From Gemmatimonadota bacterium (GTDB lineage Bacteria; Latescibacterota; UBA2968; UBA8231), in contig JABHDC010000159.1 of NCBI GenBank assembly GCA_018673255.1, forward strand, positions 1 through 14,039: DNA of 14,039 nucleotides, written 5' to 3'. Shown here in pieces: positions 7,079-14,039 of the stretch. How positions within the stretch are numbered: position 1 is the stretch's first letter; the number at the start of each line of letters is the position of its first letter. Made by a program: the position numbers and the translations under genes. The notes under the pieces were generated by a model that made no database searches, had not been told where the DNA came from, and saw only the letters and a list, made by a program, of their open reading frames with translations.

Positions 7079-8169
7079 TGGTGTAGCCGAGAGATGACCA
7101 CCTCGGTCTCGCCCGGCTGCATGAATTGTGGATTGATGGTGATACTGTCGCGGTCATGGGCGACGCGAATGATGGGATCACCGGCAGCCAGATGGGCGAC
7201 GACATCGTCCACACTTCGCCCGAGCCGGTCAGCGTCGATCTGCAGTTTGGCCACCGGGATGCCATCGCTGTAACCTGCTTCGGCCACAGTGGCCAGAATC
7301 CCGTCGATCTCCTCGACGGCGGCGACGACGGACGCCGCCTCCTGCTGCCAGCCACGGGTGATCTCATCGTGGTCGAGGCCGGTGTAGATCTCGACGGCGG
7401 TCACGAGCCCGATGATGTCTTCCTTCGTCGTCTTCATCGAGCGCCCATGGCTGTGCAGTGGCGCTGCGTGAGGGATACAGGCCTCCACCATCTGTTCGGT
7501 GCACAACACGAGGGCCGAATTCTGCGGGCCTCGCAGCCCCTTGCCACCACTGATGACGACGACATCGGCGCCCGTATCCTTCAGGCGGCGGAGATTGGGT
7601 GCCGGTGGTACCTCTGCCGCCGCATCGACGATGACGGGCACATTGTTGGCGTGAGCGATCTCCACGGTCTCGGTCAGTGACAGGGGCAGATTCATCGTGC
7701 GCCGCGTGTAGACGTAGATGACGGCGGCCGTATGCGGCCCGATCGCCGCCTCCAGTTCCCAATCAAAGGACTGCCATGCGTGGCCGATCTCGACGATCTG
7801 CGCCCCGACCTGAGTGAATGCGTGATCGTAGGGATTGCGATGGGAGCGCTGCATGACGACCTCATGGCGCATTCCACTCGTGTCCGGCAGGCGCGCGATG
7901 TTGGCCTGGTCGTTGCCCGTCATGGTCGCCGCCGTCGCAATGGCGAGACCGGCTGCACAACCACCGGCGATAAAACAGGCTTCCACGCCGATCAATTCAG
8001 CCAGCCTTCGACCCGCGGCGCGCTGCAGGTCGATGACGTCGACGTGCCACGCCGCGGCCTCGGCCATGGCCGCCACGACCTCGGGTCGTACGAGGGCAGA
8101 GCCGATGATCGTCATCGGCCCCCACGCGTTGATTACCTGCTTCACCCCCAGCTGCGTGTAGACGGACAT
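7063..8169 (-). CDS. SelA/DgaE-like PLP-dependent enzyme (aminotransferase class V fold)
   Basis: This 368-residue fold-type I PLP enzyme is of the SelA-like group that includes D-glucosaminate-6-phosphate ammonia-lyase (DgaE). VINAWGPMTIIGSALVRPEV (12-31) is the typical N-terminal segment. FIAGGCAAGLAIAT (66-79) forms the phosphate cup, VIVDAAAEVPP (179-189) holds the cofactor-ring Asp182, and VISGGKGLRGPQNSA (205-219) holds the PLP lysine K210. Selenocysteine synthase itself is longer (about 460 residues) with an N-terminal domain, so a small-molecule lyase or racemase is favoured; the substrate is unknown. I chose ATG 8169, preceded by AGGAG six bases away. The frame could be extended to 8346, but that stretch crosses the terminator at 8306-8340. 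It is the first gene of a two-gene operon with the RraA gene. Confidence 0.85.
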   Translation of the reverse strand: MSVYTQLGVKQVINAWGPMTIIGSALVRPEVVAAMAEAAAWHVDVIDLQRAAGRRLAELIGVEACFIAGGCAAGLAIATAATMTGNDQANIARLPDTSGMRHEVVMQRSHRNPYDHAFTQVGAQIVEIGHAWQSFDWELEAAIGPHTAAVIYVYTRRTMNLPLSLTETVEIAHANNVPVIVDAAAEVPPAPNLRRLKDTGADVVVISGGKGLRGPQNSALVLCTEQMVEACIPHAAPLHSHGRSMKTTKEDIIGLVTAVEIYTGLDHDEITRGWQQEAASVVAAVEEIDGILATVAEAGYSDGIPVAKLQIDADRLGRSVDDVVAHLAAGDPIIRVAHDRDSITINPQFMQPGETEVVISRLHQALSD

Positions 8170-8305
8170 CCGCTCTCCTGTCTCAACGGCATCGTGACGA
8201 TTGGGACTGCCTTCTTCGAATGAACAACTTCGGAACGCCGTACGAGGGCAAGCCCAGGGCCGTGGACAGGCACACGTGATCTCTGGAGCAGGCGCTTCAT
8301 CACAA

Positions 8306-8340
8306 GAAAGCCCCCCGAACGACTTCGTCCGGGGGGCTCT
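8306..8340 (-). terminator. Intrinsic terminator after the temptin-like gene
   Basis: AGCCCCCCG (8309-8317) pairs with CGGGGGGCT (8330-8338). After one A-C mismatch, ACG pairs with CGT around an ACTT loop. Read on the minus strand the stem is followed by TTTCTT, a modest T-run, which fits termination of the minus-strand gene ending at 8392. It isolates that gene from the next operon. Confidence 0.75.
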
Positions 8341-8391
8341 TGCCAATGCGGCGACTGTGGCCGCGGTATCACAGAGACTACAGTCCTGCGT

Positions 8392-8838
8392 CTACTGGCC
8401 TCTGATGATCGATTTCACCGTTGCCCACGAGGCTTCACCTACAGCCGTCACGGTCTGGATGAAGCTGCTGTCATCACCGGGATGGGTGACCAGAGCCGCA
8501 TCACCAGGCTGATCGGAGCCCTCGGTCCAGCTGCCGGTCGGGTCACCCAGTTCGACGCCATTGGGCACGCCGTCGCCATCCGAATCCAGGGCGGCCAACG
8601 CCGGTCCCCAGAATACCTCGGTACCACCTGGCGTCACGAGGGCCTCGATGGCCAAACCGAAGCCATTTCGCGGCGTGCCGCCACCACTCGTGTGACACGT
8701 ATTACAGCTGGCGCCGACGGCAGCCGTATTCGGCATCATGTTGCCTCGAAAACCGCGGGCGTCGGCAGGCGTCAGGCTACCCAGCAACCCCATCAGAGCA
8801 ACAGCTACGGCAACAGGTACAACTCTCCGATTGATCAA
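8392..8838 (-). CDS. Secreted temptin-like protein with CxxCH motif and Ca-binding-type loop
   Basis: This small exported protein has 148 residues from the chosen start. The N-terminus INRR plus a hydrophobic run (about 6-21) and Ala-Asp-Ala (25-27) form a clear signal peptide. The mature part has CNTCH (45-49), then GGGTPRNGFG (52-61), FWGPALAALDSDGDG (76-90) and VELGDPTGSW (95-104). This order (CxxCH, N-x-FG, W, DxDxDG, ELGDP, W) matches the temptin Cys domain. In animal temptins a further Cys precedes the DSDGDG loop; it is absent here. CxxCH could alternatively hold heme c, though no distal Met is obvious. I chose TTG at 8838 because GGAGA lies seven bases upstream and it leaves a compact signal peptide. 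An ATG at 8895 would add 19 non-signal-like residues. The gene is followed by the intrinsic terminator and appears to be a single-gene unit. Confidence 0.75.
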   Translation of the reverse strand: MINRRVVPVAVAVALMGLLGSLTPADARGFRGNMMPNTAAVGASCNTCHTSGGGTPRNGFGLAIEALVTPGGTEVFWGPALAALDSDGDGVPNGVELGDPTGSWTEGSDQPGDAALVTHPGDDSSFIQTVTAVGEASWATVKSIIRGQ

Positions 8839-8964
8839 AATGGATCTCCACAACAGATACGACTCTATGCACCGGAGGGTATTCGACCCGGCCATGCAGG
8901 AGATCGCCGACTAACTCTCCTGCAGTTGCGGGTTCAAGAAAGATAGGTATTTGGGGAATTTGTG

Positions 8965-8978
8965 ACAGACAAGTCTGT
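8965..8978 (-). terminator. Possible weak hairpin after the sugar-kinase gene
   Basis: ACAGAC and GTCTGT flank two bases, seven bases after the kinase stop on the minus strand. The folded stem would be only five pairs with a four-base loop, followed by CACAAATT rather than a clear T-run. It is where a terminator would be expected but is too short to be sure. Confidence 0.25.
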
Positions 8979-8985
8979 GAAATCG

Positions 8986-9957
8986 TCAGACCGACGGATT
9001 TCCCGCGATCAGCTGCTCCAGTCGATCGAAGGTCGGCAAGGCCTCACCGAAGTGTCCCACAGCCGTCACGGCCAGAGCTCCGGCTGCATTGGCAAAGGAT
9101 CCGATCCGATCTGGTTCCCAGCCTGCCAGATACCCGTGCATGAAGGCAGCAGCATGTACATCGCCTGATCCCGTGGGTTCGATGGCTCTGACCGGATAGG
9201 TGTGAACGCGCACAGGGGGAGCACCTTCGACTGCAAGCACGCAGCCTTCGCCGGCGAGGGTCACGGCGACCATCCGTGGTCCCCGAGCGCGCAGTTCGAG
9301 TGCTGCCTTGACCGGGTCGTCACAGCCGGTGATCTCACTGGCCTCTTTGAGCGATGGTGTCACGATATCCGCCAGGGACAGGGCCTCTTCCATTGCGTCG
9401 ATGGCCCGTGCTGCGCCGGAAATGGTGCGGATATTCGGGTCGAAACTGATTGGTACGCTCGCCTCATGGGCACATCGCATCGCTGTCTGAACCGTCTCCA
9501 TGGCGCTCTGGCTGATCTGCATTGTCGTACCCGCCACGTGAAGCGCTGCCGCCGAGGCGATCAGATCTGTGTCCAGATCATCGGGAGACAAGATGGTGGC
9601 CGCTGAATTCAGGCGATGGAAGATGAGTTGGGTCCGGCCCTCGATGCACTCGTGAAAACAGAGGCCGATCTGATGATCAGCGGTGTGCACGATCTGCGAT
9701 GTGTCGACGCCTTCCCGGGTCAGTTCATCCAGCATGTATTGGCTGAATGGATCTGCACCCACGCGCGACAACAGTGCAGAGGGGCGACCGAATCGCACCA
9801 TGGCTGCTGCATAGGTCGCAGGACCGCCACCGGCGAATTTCTCCCACGTGGCAGCTTCGCGCATGGTCTGGCCCACGGGGGGCATGAATTCGACGAGAGC
9901 TTCACCGAGGGACAGGACGGTGCCATGCTTCGAGTCGGGATCGGGTGTGGTCGTCAT
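8986..9957 (-). CDS. PfkB-family carbohydrate kinase (2-keto-3-deoxygluconate kinase-like)
   Basis: This 323-residue ribokinase-superfamily kinase transfers phosphate from ATP to a sugar or sugar acid. GGGPATYAAAMVRFG (43-57) is the N-terminal PfkB signature. SRVGADPFSQYMLDELTREG follows, then SFDPNIR (171-177), typical of KDG kinases and fructokinases, and TGSGDVHAAAF (262-272), which carries the anion hole and catalytic base Asp266. The exact sugar is uncertain: KDG, fructose or an inositol-derived acid are possible. The ATG at 9957 gives the normal family length; the upstream extension to 10044 would overlap the methyltransferase and adds unconserved residues. It has no strong ribosome site. 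It lies 25 bases after the methyltransferase, as the last gene of a three-gene run. Confidence 0.85.
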   Translation of the reverse strand: MTTTPDPDSKHGTVLSLGEALVEFMPPVGQTMREAATWEKFAGGGPATYAAAMVRFGRPSALLSRVGADPFSQYMLDELTREGVDTSQIVHTADHQIGLCFHECIEGRTQLIFHRLNSAATILSPDDLDTDLIASAAALHVAGTTMQISQSAMETVQTAMRCAHEASVPISFDPNIRTISGAARAIDAMEEALSLADIVTPSLKEASEITGCDDPVKAALELRARGPRMVAVTLAGEGCVLAVEGAPPVRVHTYPVRAIEPTGSGDVHAAAFMHGYLAGWEPDRIGSFANAAGALAVTAVGHFGEALPTFDRLEQLIAGNPSV

Positions 9958-9982
9958 GCCTGTTGTCTGACTCGAGCGAATA

Positions 9983-10738
9983 TCAAGTGGTGCTGGCCGG
10001 GCGTTGGAAGTGGCCCAGCAGGTGGCGACCGTGGCCGACGCCACCAGAACGCAGGCGTCGCCAGACGTAGCTCCACAACAGGTGTCTCAAGGGTGCCAGG
10101 TCGAGGACGATGAAGCGATTCAGCGTCAGGCGCGTGAACAGGTCGATGAGCCGACTGCGACGATAGATGTGATCGTATTGCACGAGTTCCAGTTCGGGGC
10201 AGGCCCCGGCGACCTGGTTACCCAACAGTGCCCCGTCGTAGTGGCGGTAGTGTTTGGGATGCAGCGGGATTGCTGTCGATGGCACCGAGATCAGCAGGTG
10301 CCCCCCAGGCTTGAGTCGTTGAACCAGGCTCTTCAGGAAGTCGTCGACTCCATCGTCCGGGATGTGCTCCAGGACCTCAACGGCTGTCACCACATCGAAG
10401 GTCTCATCGCCGAAGGAGGCCAGGTCGGTGTGGAACTCCACATCGGGATTGAAGGCGCGCGCATAGTCGAGAGACCGAAGCGAAAAGTCCGTTCCGGCGC
10501 GGCGGCGATCCGTGGATTGTGTGACGTGAAAGAGGCGACCATCACCACAACCGACGTCGAGGTGGGATCCAGGATTCAGGTCATCGACGGCAGCACCCAT
10601 GTGGTGGAGATAGCAGGCATACTCCCATCCCCAACGCAGGAAGCGGACATTGCTCAGCGACGAACCGACTCGATTCGGCAGGTAGTGGTAGGGGAAGGCG
10701 TATTCCTCCTCCTGCATCTGTGCCCGCTCAGATTTCAT
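9983..10738 (-). CDS. Class I SAM-dependent methyltransferase (UbiG/Methyltransf_11-like)
   Basis: This is a 251-residue methyltransferase. Motif I LDVGCGDG (60-67) binds S-adenosylmethionine, TDFS (83-86) is the motif II region, VVTAVEVLEHIPDDG (116-130) is the motif IV region, and LKPGGHLLISVPS (142-154) follows. PLHPKHYRHY (158-167) and the Arg-rich C-terminus are features often seen in methyltransferases of glycan or lipid clusters. The substrate is unknown; the flippase beside it suggests a sugar or lipid-linked glycan. The ATG at 10738 follows GGGAGAG and overlaps the flippase stop by four bases (ATGA), so translation is probably coupled. A longer frame to 10840 lies inside the flippase gene and is not favoured. 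Confidence 0.85.
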   Translation of the reverse strand: MKSERAQMQEEEYAFPYHYLPNRVGSSLSNVRFLRWGWEYACYLHHMGAAVDDLNPGSHLDVGCGDGRLFHVTQSTDRRRAGTDFSLRSLDYARAFNPDVEFHTDLASFGDETFDVVTAVEVLEHIPDDGVDDFLKSLVQRLKPGGHLLISVPSTAIPLHPKHYRHYDGALLGNQVAGACPELELVQYDHIYRRSRLIDLFTRLTLNRFIVLDLAPLRHLLWSYVWRRLRSGGVGHGRHLLGHFQRPASTT

Positions 10739-12078
10739 GCACTCTCCCGGGTCCAGCGTCGAAGGCGCGCGCCGATGACGAGCACCCAGATGACGTAGAA
10801 GAGGATATAGGCTGCCGCCGCCCCGTGCAGCCCCTGCCACATGATGGCGGGCACGAGCAAGACAAAATACACGACCGTCGCAGTGACCAGGACGGTGAGA
10901 GAATCAGTCGGCCGGTCCATGGCCAGCGCCGCCGGATGGAATGCAAAACTCGCCGCCGACAGGGCCACGGCCACCAGATAGATCAAGGTGGGTTCGTAGG
11001 CGAGAGCGTAATCACCGCCCAGCAATGTGACGAGGGTCCAGTGGCCACCGAGCCAGAATAGCCCCAGATAACCGATGCCGACGGCCAGACCGATCGCGGT
11101 CGAGCGCCTCAGGATGTGGCGGAAACCATCCCGGTCACCGGCTGTCCACAATCTCGCCAGCTCGGGATAGACAGCCTGATACAGTGGATCGGCGGCGCGT
11201 GACAGAACGCTGGCTACCTGCTTCACGATCTTGAACAGCCCCGCGCCGGCACTGCCCATCATGGCGCCGATGATCAATGTATCGGCCTCCTTTGAGGCCA
11301 TGCGAATGGTGGCGTGCCAGTTCGTGGTGACGAAGAATCGCAGCAGCCCGGGGTGTTGCTCCAGCACCTGTCTGCAACCGGGTGCATCACCGGTCAGCAC
11401 ATGCTGGGTTGCGCCCACCCAGATGGCGAACAACGCGGCCAGCACGAGGCCGCTGGCTTCGGCCGTCATCCAGAGCCAGACAAAGTCGGTGACCTCCCAG
11501 CCTGCGGCGACACCGATGATGGCGCCGCCGAGTTTCACTGTAGAGGCGAGGACGCCCTGGGCCGACATGAGGCCGAAGCGATCGAAGAGTCGAAGAATGC
11601 CGGTCCAGGTGCCGGTCCAGTCGGGGATGATGGTGACCAGGCAATACCAGCGAGCCAGTCGCACCGTGGCTTCATCCCATCCCCACAGGTCTCCGGCCCA
11701 GCCGGCCAGGGCGATGCCCAGTAGACCGCCCAGCAGTGCCGTGCCTGCATCCAGCAGGAGGGCCAGTCGCAGCAGGCCACGCAGATCGGTCCGCCGGGAT
11801 TCATCATCCATTCCGGCACCATACCGGACGATCGCCTGCCACGTCTGGAAATTGACGAGCCAGTTGATGGTGAAGGTGTAGGACTGCAACAGGGCAATCA
11901 CACCAAATCCGCCCGGGCCCAGGTGTCGGGCGACCAGTGCCAGGGCGATCAGACCCATGCCATCGCGCAGAACGCGGCTGCCCAGCAGGTAGCCGGCGTT
12001 ACGCAGCAGACGGCGAAACGGGTTGCCCGTGGTCTGGGAATGGTCGGTGGCCTGGGCACTGCCAGTGGTTCGGGTCAT
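10735..12078 (-). CDS. Oligosaccharide/lipopolysaccharide flippase family membrane protein (Wzx-like)
   Basis: This 447-residue multispan membrane protein has many hydrophobic helices (about 12-14). The first segment, LLRNAGYLLGSRVLRDG, followed by ARHLGPGGFGVIALLQS, is the classic start of the MOP/MATE-type polysaccharide flippase family. A central KEADTLIIGAMMGSAGAGLF is the conserved seventh-helix region, and ADPLYQAVYPELARL follows. Such proteins turn lipid-linked oligosaccharides across the inner membrane for O-antigen, capsule or exopolysaccharide. I chose ATG 12078 for family length; no clear ribosome site precedes it, so translation may be leaderless or the start may differ. An extension to 12222 would overlap the divergent aldolase promoter. 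It leads the flippase, methyltransferase, kinase run. No glycosyltransferase or polymerase lies in the window. Confidence 0.85.
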   Translation of the reverse strand: MTRTTGSAQATDHSQTTGNPFRRLLRNAGYLLGSRVLRDGMGLIALALVARHLGPGGFGVIALLQSYTFTINWLVNFQTWQAIVRYGAGMDDESRRTDLRGLLRLALLLDAGTALLGGLLGIALAGWAGDLWGWDEATVRLARWYCLVTIIPDWTGTWTGILRLFDRFGLMSAQGVLASTVKLGGAIIGVAAGWEVTDFVWLWMTAEASGLVLAALFAIWVGATQHVLTGDAPGCRQVLEQHPGLLRFFVTTNWHATIRMASKEADTLIIGAMMGSAGAGLFKIVKQVASVLSRAADPLYQAVYPELARLWTAGDRDGFRHILRRSTAIGLAVGIGYLGLFWLGGHWTLVTLLGGDYALAYEPTLIYLVAVALSAASFAFHPAALAMDRPTDSLTVLVTATVVYFVLLVPAIMWQGLHGAAAAYILFYVIWVLVIGARLRRWTRESA

Positions 12079-12233
12079 GAGCCGAGGGCGGGTTGTATTG
12101 AGGTGGTCAGGTCTGGCATGGGGGTCTCGCCATGATAACGGGAGATCGCGGTTGGTGGCAATGCTGGACAAAAGCATCGGGCCGGAGTGAGTTTTGCGGC
12201 CGACCGCCAATGGACATCGCAAAGGGACACCGA
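12079..12233. promoter_or_regulatory. Divergent intergenic region between flippase and aldolase operons
   Basis: These 155 bases separate two divergently read operons and must carry promoters for both. I cannot assign -35/-10 boxes with confidence in this GC-rich sequence. A short CATGG...CCATG inverted repeat (about 12117-12134) is visible and could be chance. A possible earlier in-frame start for the aldolase (ATG 12210) lies inside it. Confidence 0.4.
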
Positions 12234-13019
12234 ATGACCATCAATCACGTCGATCGTTTCAGAGCCCGTATCGCCAGTGGCCAGCCGTGCATCGGCACGG
12301 GGATCACCTTCTCTGATCCCGCGATATCGGAGCTGGTGGGTGATGCAGGATACGACTTCACCTGGATCGACATGGAGCACTGTCCCATCGATGTGCCCAT
12401 CGCCCTGGGCCACGTCATGGCCGTGCGGGGCACCGGTTGTGCGCCCTTGATCCGCGTGCCCAGTGGCGATCCCGACATCATCAAACCGATTCTCGAACTG
12501 CATCCGGCGGGGATCGTGGTGCCCCAGGTACGCAGTGTGGCTGACGTGGAACGTGTAGTGGCAGCCTGCAAATATCCACCCGTTGGCAATCGAGGTTTCG
12601 GACCGCGCCGGGGCAGAGGATTCGGTGGGACTCCCTATCCGACGTATCTGCAGGATGCGGATGAGCAGATTCTCGTCTTTGTGCAGATCGAGAACATGGA
12701 GGCCGTGGACGCCCTGGATGGCATACTCCAGGTAGCGGGACTCGACGGCGTCTGTCTGGGCTTCAGCGATCTGGCGGGCTCCATGGGACTGCCGGGTCAA
12801 CAGGGTGATGAACGGGTCGTCGAGGTCGGCAAGGATGTCGTGCGGCGGACGCGACAGACGGACAAGTGGATGGGACTCGCTACCGGGTGGGATCCCGTCG
12901 CCGTGCCTGCGTGGATCGAGCTCGGCGTGCAATGGATTTCCATCGGTGGCGACTTCAATAATCTATTTGCCTACGCTTCGGATGTACTCAACGCGGTGCG
13001 GGAGACGAGCGATGACTGA
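12234..13019 (+). CDS. HpcH/HpaI family class II aldolase
   Basis: This 261-residue metal-dependent aldolase joins or cleaves 2-keto acids, such as 2-keto-3-deoxy sugar acids or 4-hydroxy-2-ketoheptanedioate, into pyruvate and an aldehyde. The catalytic set of E. coli HpaI (Asp42, His45, Arg70, Glu149, Asp175) appears here with a constant shift of four: Asp46 and His49 in WIDMEHCPID, Arg74 in LIRVPSGDP, Glu153 in VQIENMEAVD and Asp179 in FSDLAGSMG. The constant offset supports ATG 12234, preceded by AAAGGGA. The usual GPSD is GFSD here, and RGFGPRRGRGF (120-130) is the substrate loop. The substrate is undefined; it could be related to RhmA/YfaU (2-keto-3-deoxyrhamnonate) or GarL. Its TGA overlaps the start of the sulfatase by eight bases, so they are co-translated. 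Confidence 0.9.
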   Translation: MTINHVDRFRARIASGQPCIGTGITFSDPAISELVGDAGYDFTWIDMEHCPIDVPIALGHVMAVRGTGCAPLIRVPSGDPDIIKPILELHPAGIVVPQVRSVADVERVVAACKYPPVGNRGFGPRRGRGFGGTPYPTYLQDADEQILVFVQIENMEAVDALDGILQVAGLDGVCLGFSDLAGSMGLPGQQGDERVVEVGKDVVRRTRQTDKWMGLATGWDPVAVPAWIELGVQWISIGGDFNNLFAYASDVLNAVRETSDD

Positions 13020-13989
13020 GCAGACCCAGTACCCGCCGCCCGAGCAACCCAATATCCTCTATATCCTGGCGGATGACCTGGGCTGGGCGGATGTGGGATT
13101 TCACGGCGCCCCGATCCGCACACCCGTCCTGGACCGCCTCGCCACTGAGAGTGTCGAGCTGACCGGGCACTACGTCTGCCCCATGTGCACTCCGACGCGT
13201 GCATCGCTGCTGACGGGTCGCCATCCGAGTCGCTTCGGTGCCCACGCGACGGTGCCATCCAATGCGCCGGTGTTGCCCGATGGGTATGCCACATTGGCGA
13301 CGGTATTGCGCGATGCGGGCTACGAGACGGGCCTGTTCGGGAAGTGGCACCTGGGTTCGTCGCCGCGATTCGGTCCAAATGGATTCGGTTTCGATCGGGC
13401 CTATGGCTCTCTCGCCGGCGGCGTCGATCCATACAACCACTTCTACAAGCGTGGAGAGTACTCTGTCACCTGGCACTCGGACGGCACGCTTGTGGAAGAG
13501 ACCGGCCATGTGACCGATCTGATCGCCCGCGAGGCCGTCGAATGGATAGAGAGTCGGCAAGGCGGCCCCTGGTTCTGCTACGTGCCCTTCACGGCGGTCC
13601 ACGTACCGATCAAGCCGACGCAGGAGTCAGTGGCGCAGTACGATGGGGTGGTGTTTGATGAGGATCCACTCAGAGACGCATCATTCCGCAAGTATGCGGC
13701 CTACACGAGCCATATGGACGCGGCGATCGGGCGCTTGCTCGAGGCCCTGGAGCGCACCTGCGAGCGTGAGAACACGATCGTCATCTTCGGTTCGGACAAT
13801 GGGGGCATCAACGATTGCCCGCTGCATGGCACCGACACGTATCCCGGCTGGCAGGAGGAATACCCTCGGCTCGGTTCGAATCTGCCCTATCGCGGTGTGC
13901 GGATAAGCGTTATAAGAGGGATTATCGCGAGTCTGGTGTGCCGGGTGCAAGCGATTTCTGCGGTTACGGGGCCTGTCTCTGATTGCTGA
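13012..13989 (+). CDS. Formylglycine-dependent sulfatase, 3' end disrupted
   Basis: This alkaline-phosphatase-superfamily sulfatase hydrolyses sulfate esters, probably on carbohydrates. ILADDLGWADVGFHG (18-32) gives the metal ligands Asp21 and Asp22. CTPTRASLLTGRH (59-71) is the CxPxR motif whose Cys59 is converted to formylglycine. GKWHLG (110-115) has Lys111 and His113, VPFTAVHVPIKP (191-202) has His197, and IFGSDNGG (258-265) has Asp262 and Asn263. There is no signal peptide after ATG 13012, so this start predicts a cytoplasmic enzyme. Homology stops after SNLPYRGVR (about residue 297, position 13902); the rest of the frame to 13989 is unrelated. Family members reach 450-500 residues. In another frame the last 50 bases give GGPAGAAPDDGS, which resembles a later sulfatase segment, so frameshifts or poor sequence near the edge are likely. 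Confidence 0.85.
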   Translation: MTEQTQYPPPEQPNILYILADDLGWADVGFHGAPIRTPVLDRLATESVELTGHYVCPMCTPTRASLLTGRHPSRFGAHATVPSNAPVLPDGYATLATVLRDAGYETGLFGKWHLGSSPRFGPNGFGFDRAYGSLAGGVDPYNHFYKRGEYSVTWHSDGTLVEETGHVTDLIAREAVEWIESRQGGPWFCYVPFTAVHVPIKPTQESVAQYDGVVFDEDPLRDASFRKYAAYTSHMDAAIGRLLEALERTCERENTIVIFGSDNGGINDCPLHGTDTYPGWQEEYPRLGSNLPYRGVRISVIRGIIASLVCRVQAISAVTGPVSDC

Positions 13990-14039
13990 ACGGCTGTTTT
14001 CTGGTGGGCCAGCGGGCGCGGCGCCTGACGATGGATCCA

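Noticed and set aside
8170..8346. 59-residue N-terminal extension of the SelA-like protein
   Set aside because: It would run through the terminator stem-loop, and a strong AGGAG site lies just before ATG 8169.
10004..10798. 264-codon plus-strand frame opposite the methyltransferase
   Set aside because: The minus strand has clear SAM-binding motifs; this is a mirror frame.
12075..12932. 285-codon minus-strand frame opposite the aldolase
   Set aside because: The plus strand carries every HpaI catalytic residue; the antisense reading has no recognisable domain.
13903..13936. GATAA/TTATC inverted bases near the right edge as an integron attC site or transposon end
   Set aside because: No matching core sites or longer inverted repeats, and the segment is better explained as frameshifted sulfatase sequence.

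Overview
The window is high-GC, gene-dense bacterial DNA with no rRNA, tRNA, CRISPR array or recognisable transposase. The gene content (an RraA-like protein beside a SelA-fold PLP enzyme, an HpcH/HpaI aldolase coupled to a formylglycine sulfatase, a temptin-like secreted protein, and large secreted or unassigned proteins) resembles uncultured marine or soil lineages such as Latescibacterota and relatives. That placement is an inference from gene style and is weak. The sequence may be a metagenome contig or clone insert: it begins GATCC, ends GGATCCA, and the reading frame of the last gene breaks down near the right edge.

Layout. 1-2178 (+): a large unassigned protein, probably missing its true N-terminus at the left edge. 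2379-3880 (-): a Cys/Met-metabolism PLP enzyme coupled through an ATGA overlap to a small EamA-type membrane protein. 3821-4285 (+): only the C-terminal part of a propionyl-CoA synthetase (PrpE-like). The PLP enzyme and the PrpE fragment are divergent and both lose their 5' ends at the same place, about 3800-3823, so this is a rearrangement or chimeric joint. Sequence left and right of it may not belong together. 4389-5711 (-): an exported Gly/Ala-rich protein with about 58-residue internal repeats. 5712-6304: a 593-base gap with a 29-bp perfect palindrome. 6305-8169 (-): a SelA-fold PLP enzyme followed by an RraA-family protein, with a hairpin across the stop codon of the first. 8306-8340: an intrinsic terminator. 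8392-8838 (-): a secreted temptin-like protein with a CxxCH motif. 8986-12078 (-): an apparent operon reading flippase, SAM methyltransferase, PfkB sugar kinase. 12079-12233: a divergent promoter region. 12234 to the right end (+): an HpcH/HpaI aldolase overlapping a sulfatase whose 3' part is damaged.

How they may work together. Several enzymes belong to families that handle 2-keto-3-deoxy sugar acids: the PfkB kinase, the class II aldolase, the SelA/DgaE-like lyase candidate and the RraA/HMG-aldolase-like protein. Together with the sulfatase they suggest breakdown of sulfated or uronic-acid sugars. The flippase and methyltransferase point instead to building a cell-surface glycan. The pathway is inference: no substrate can be read from the sequence. 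I found no convincing wholly new system. The strongest anomalies are the 3.8-kb joint, the palindrome and the repeat-built exported protein.
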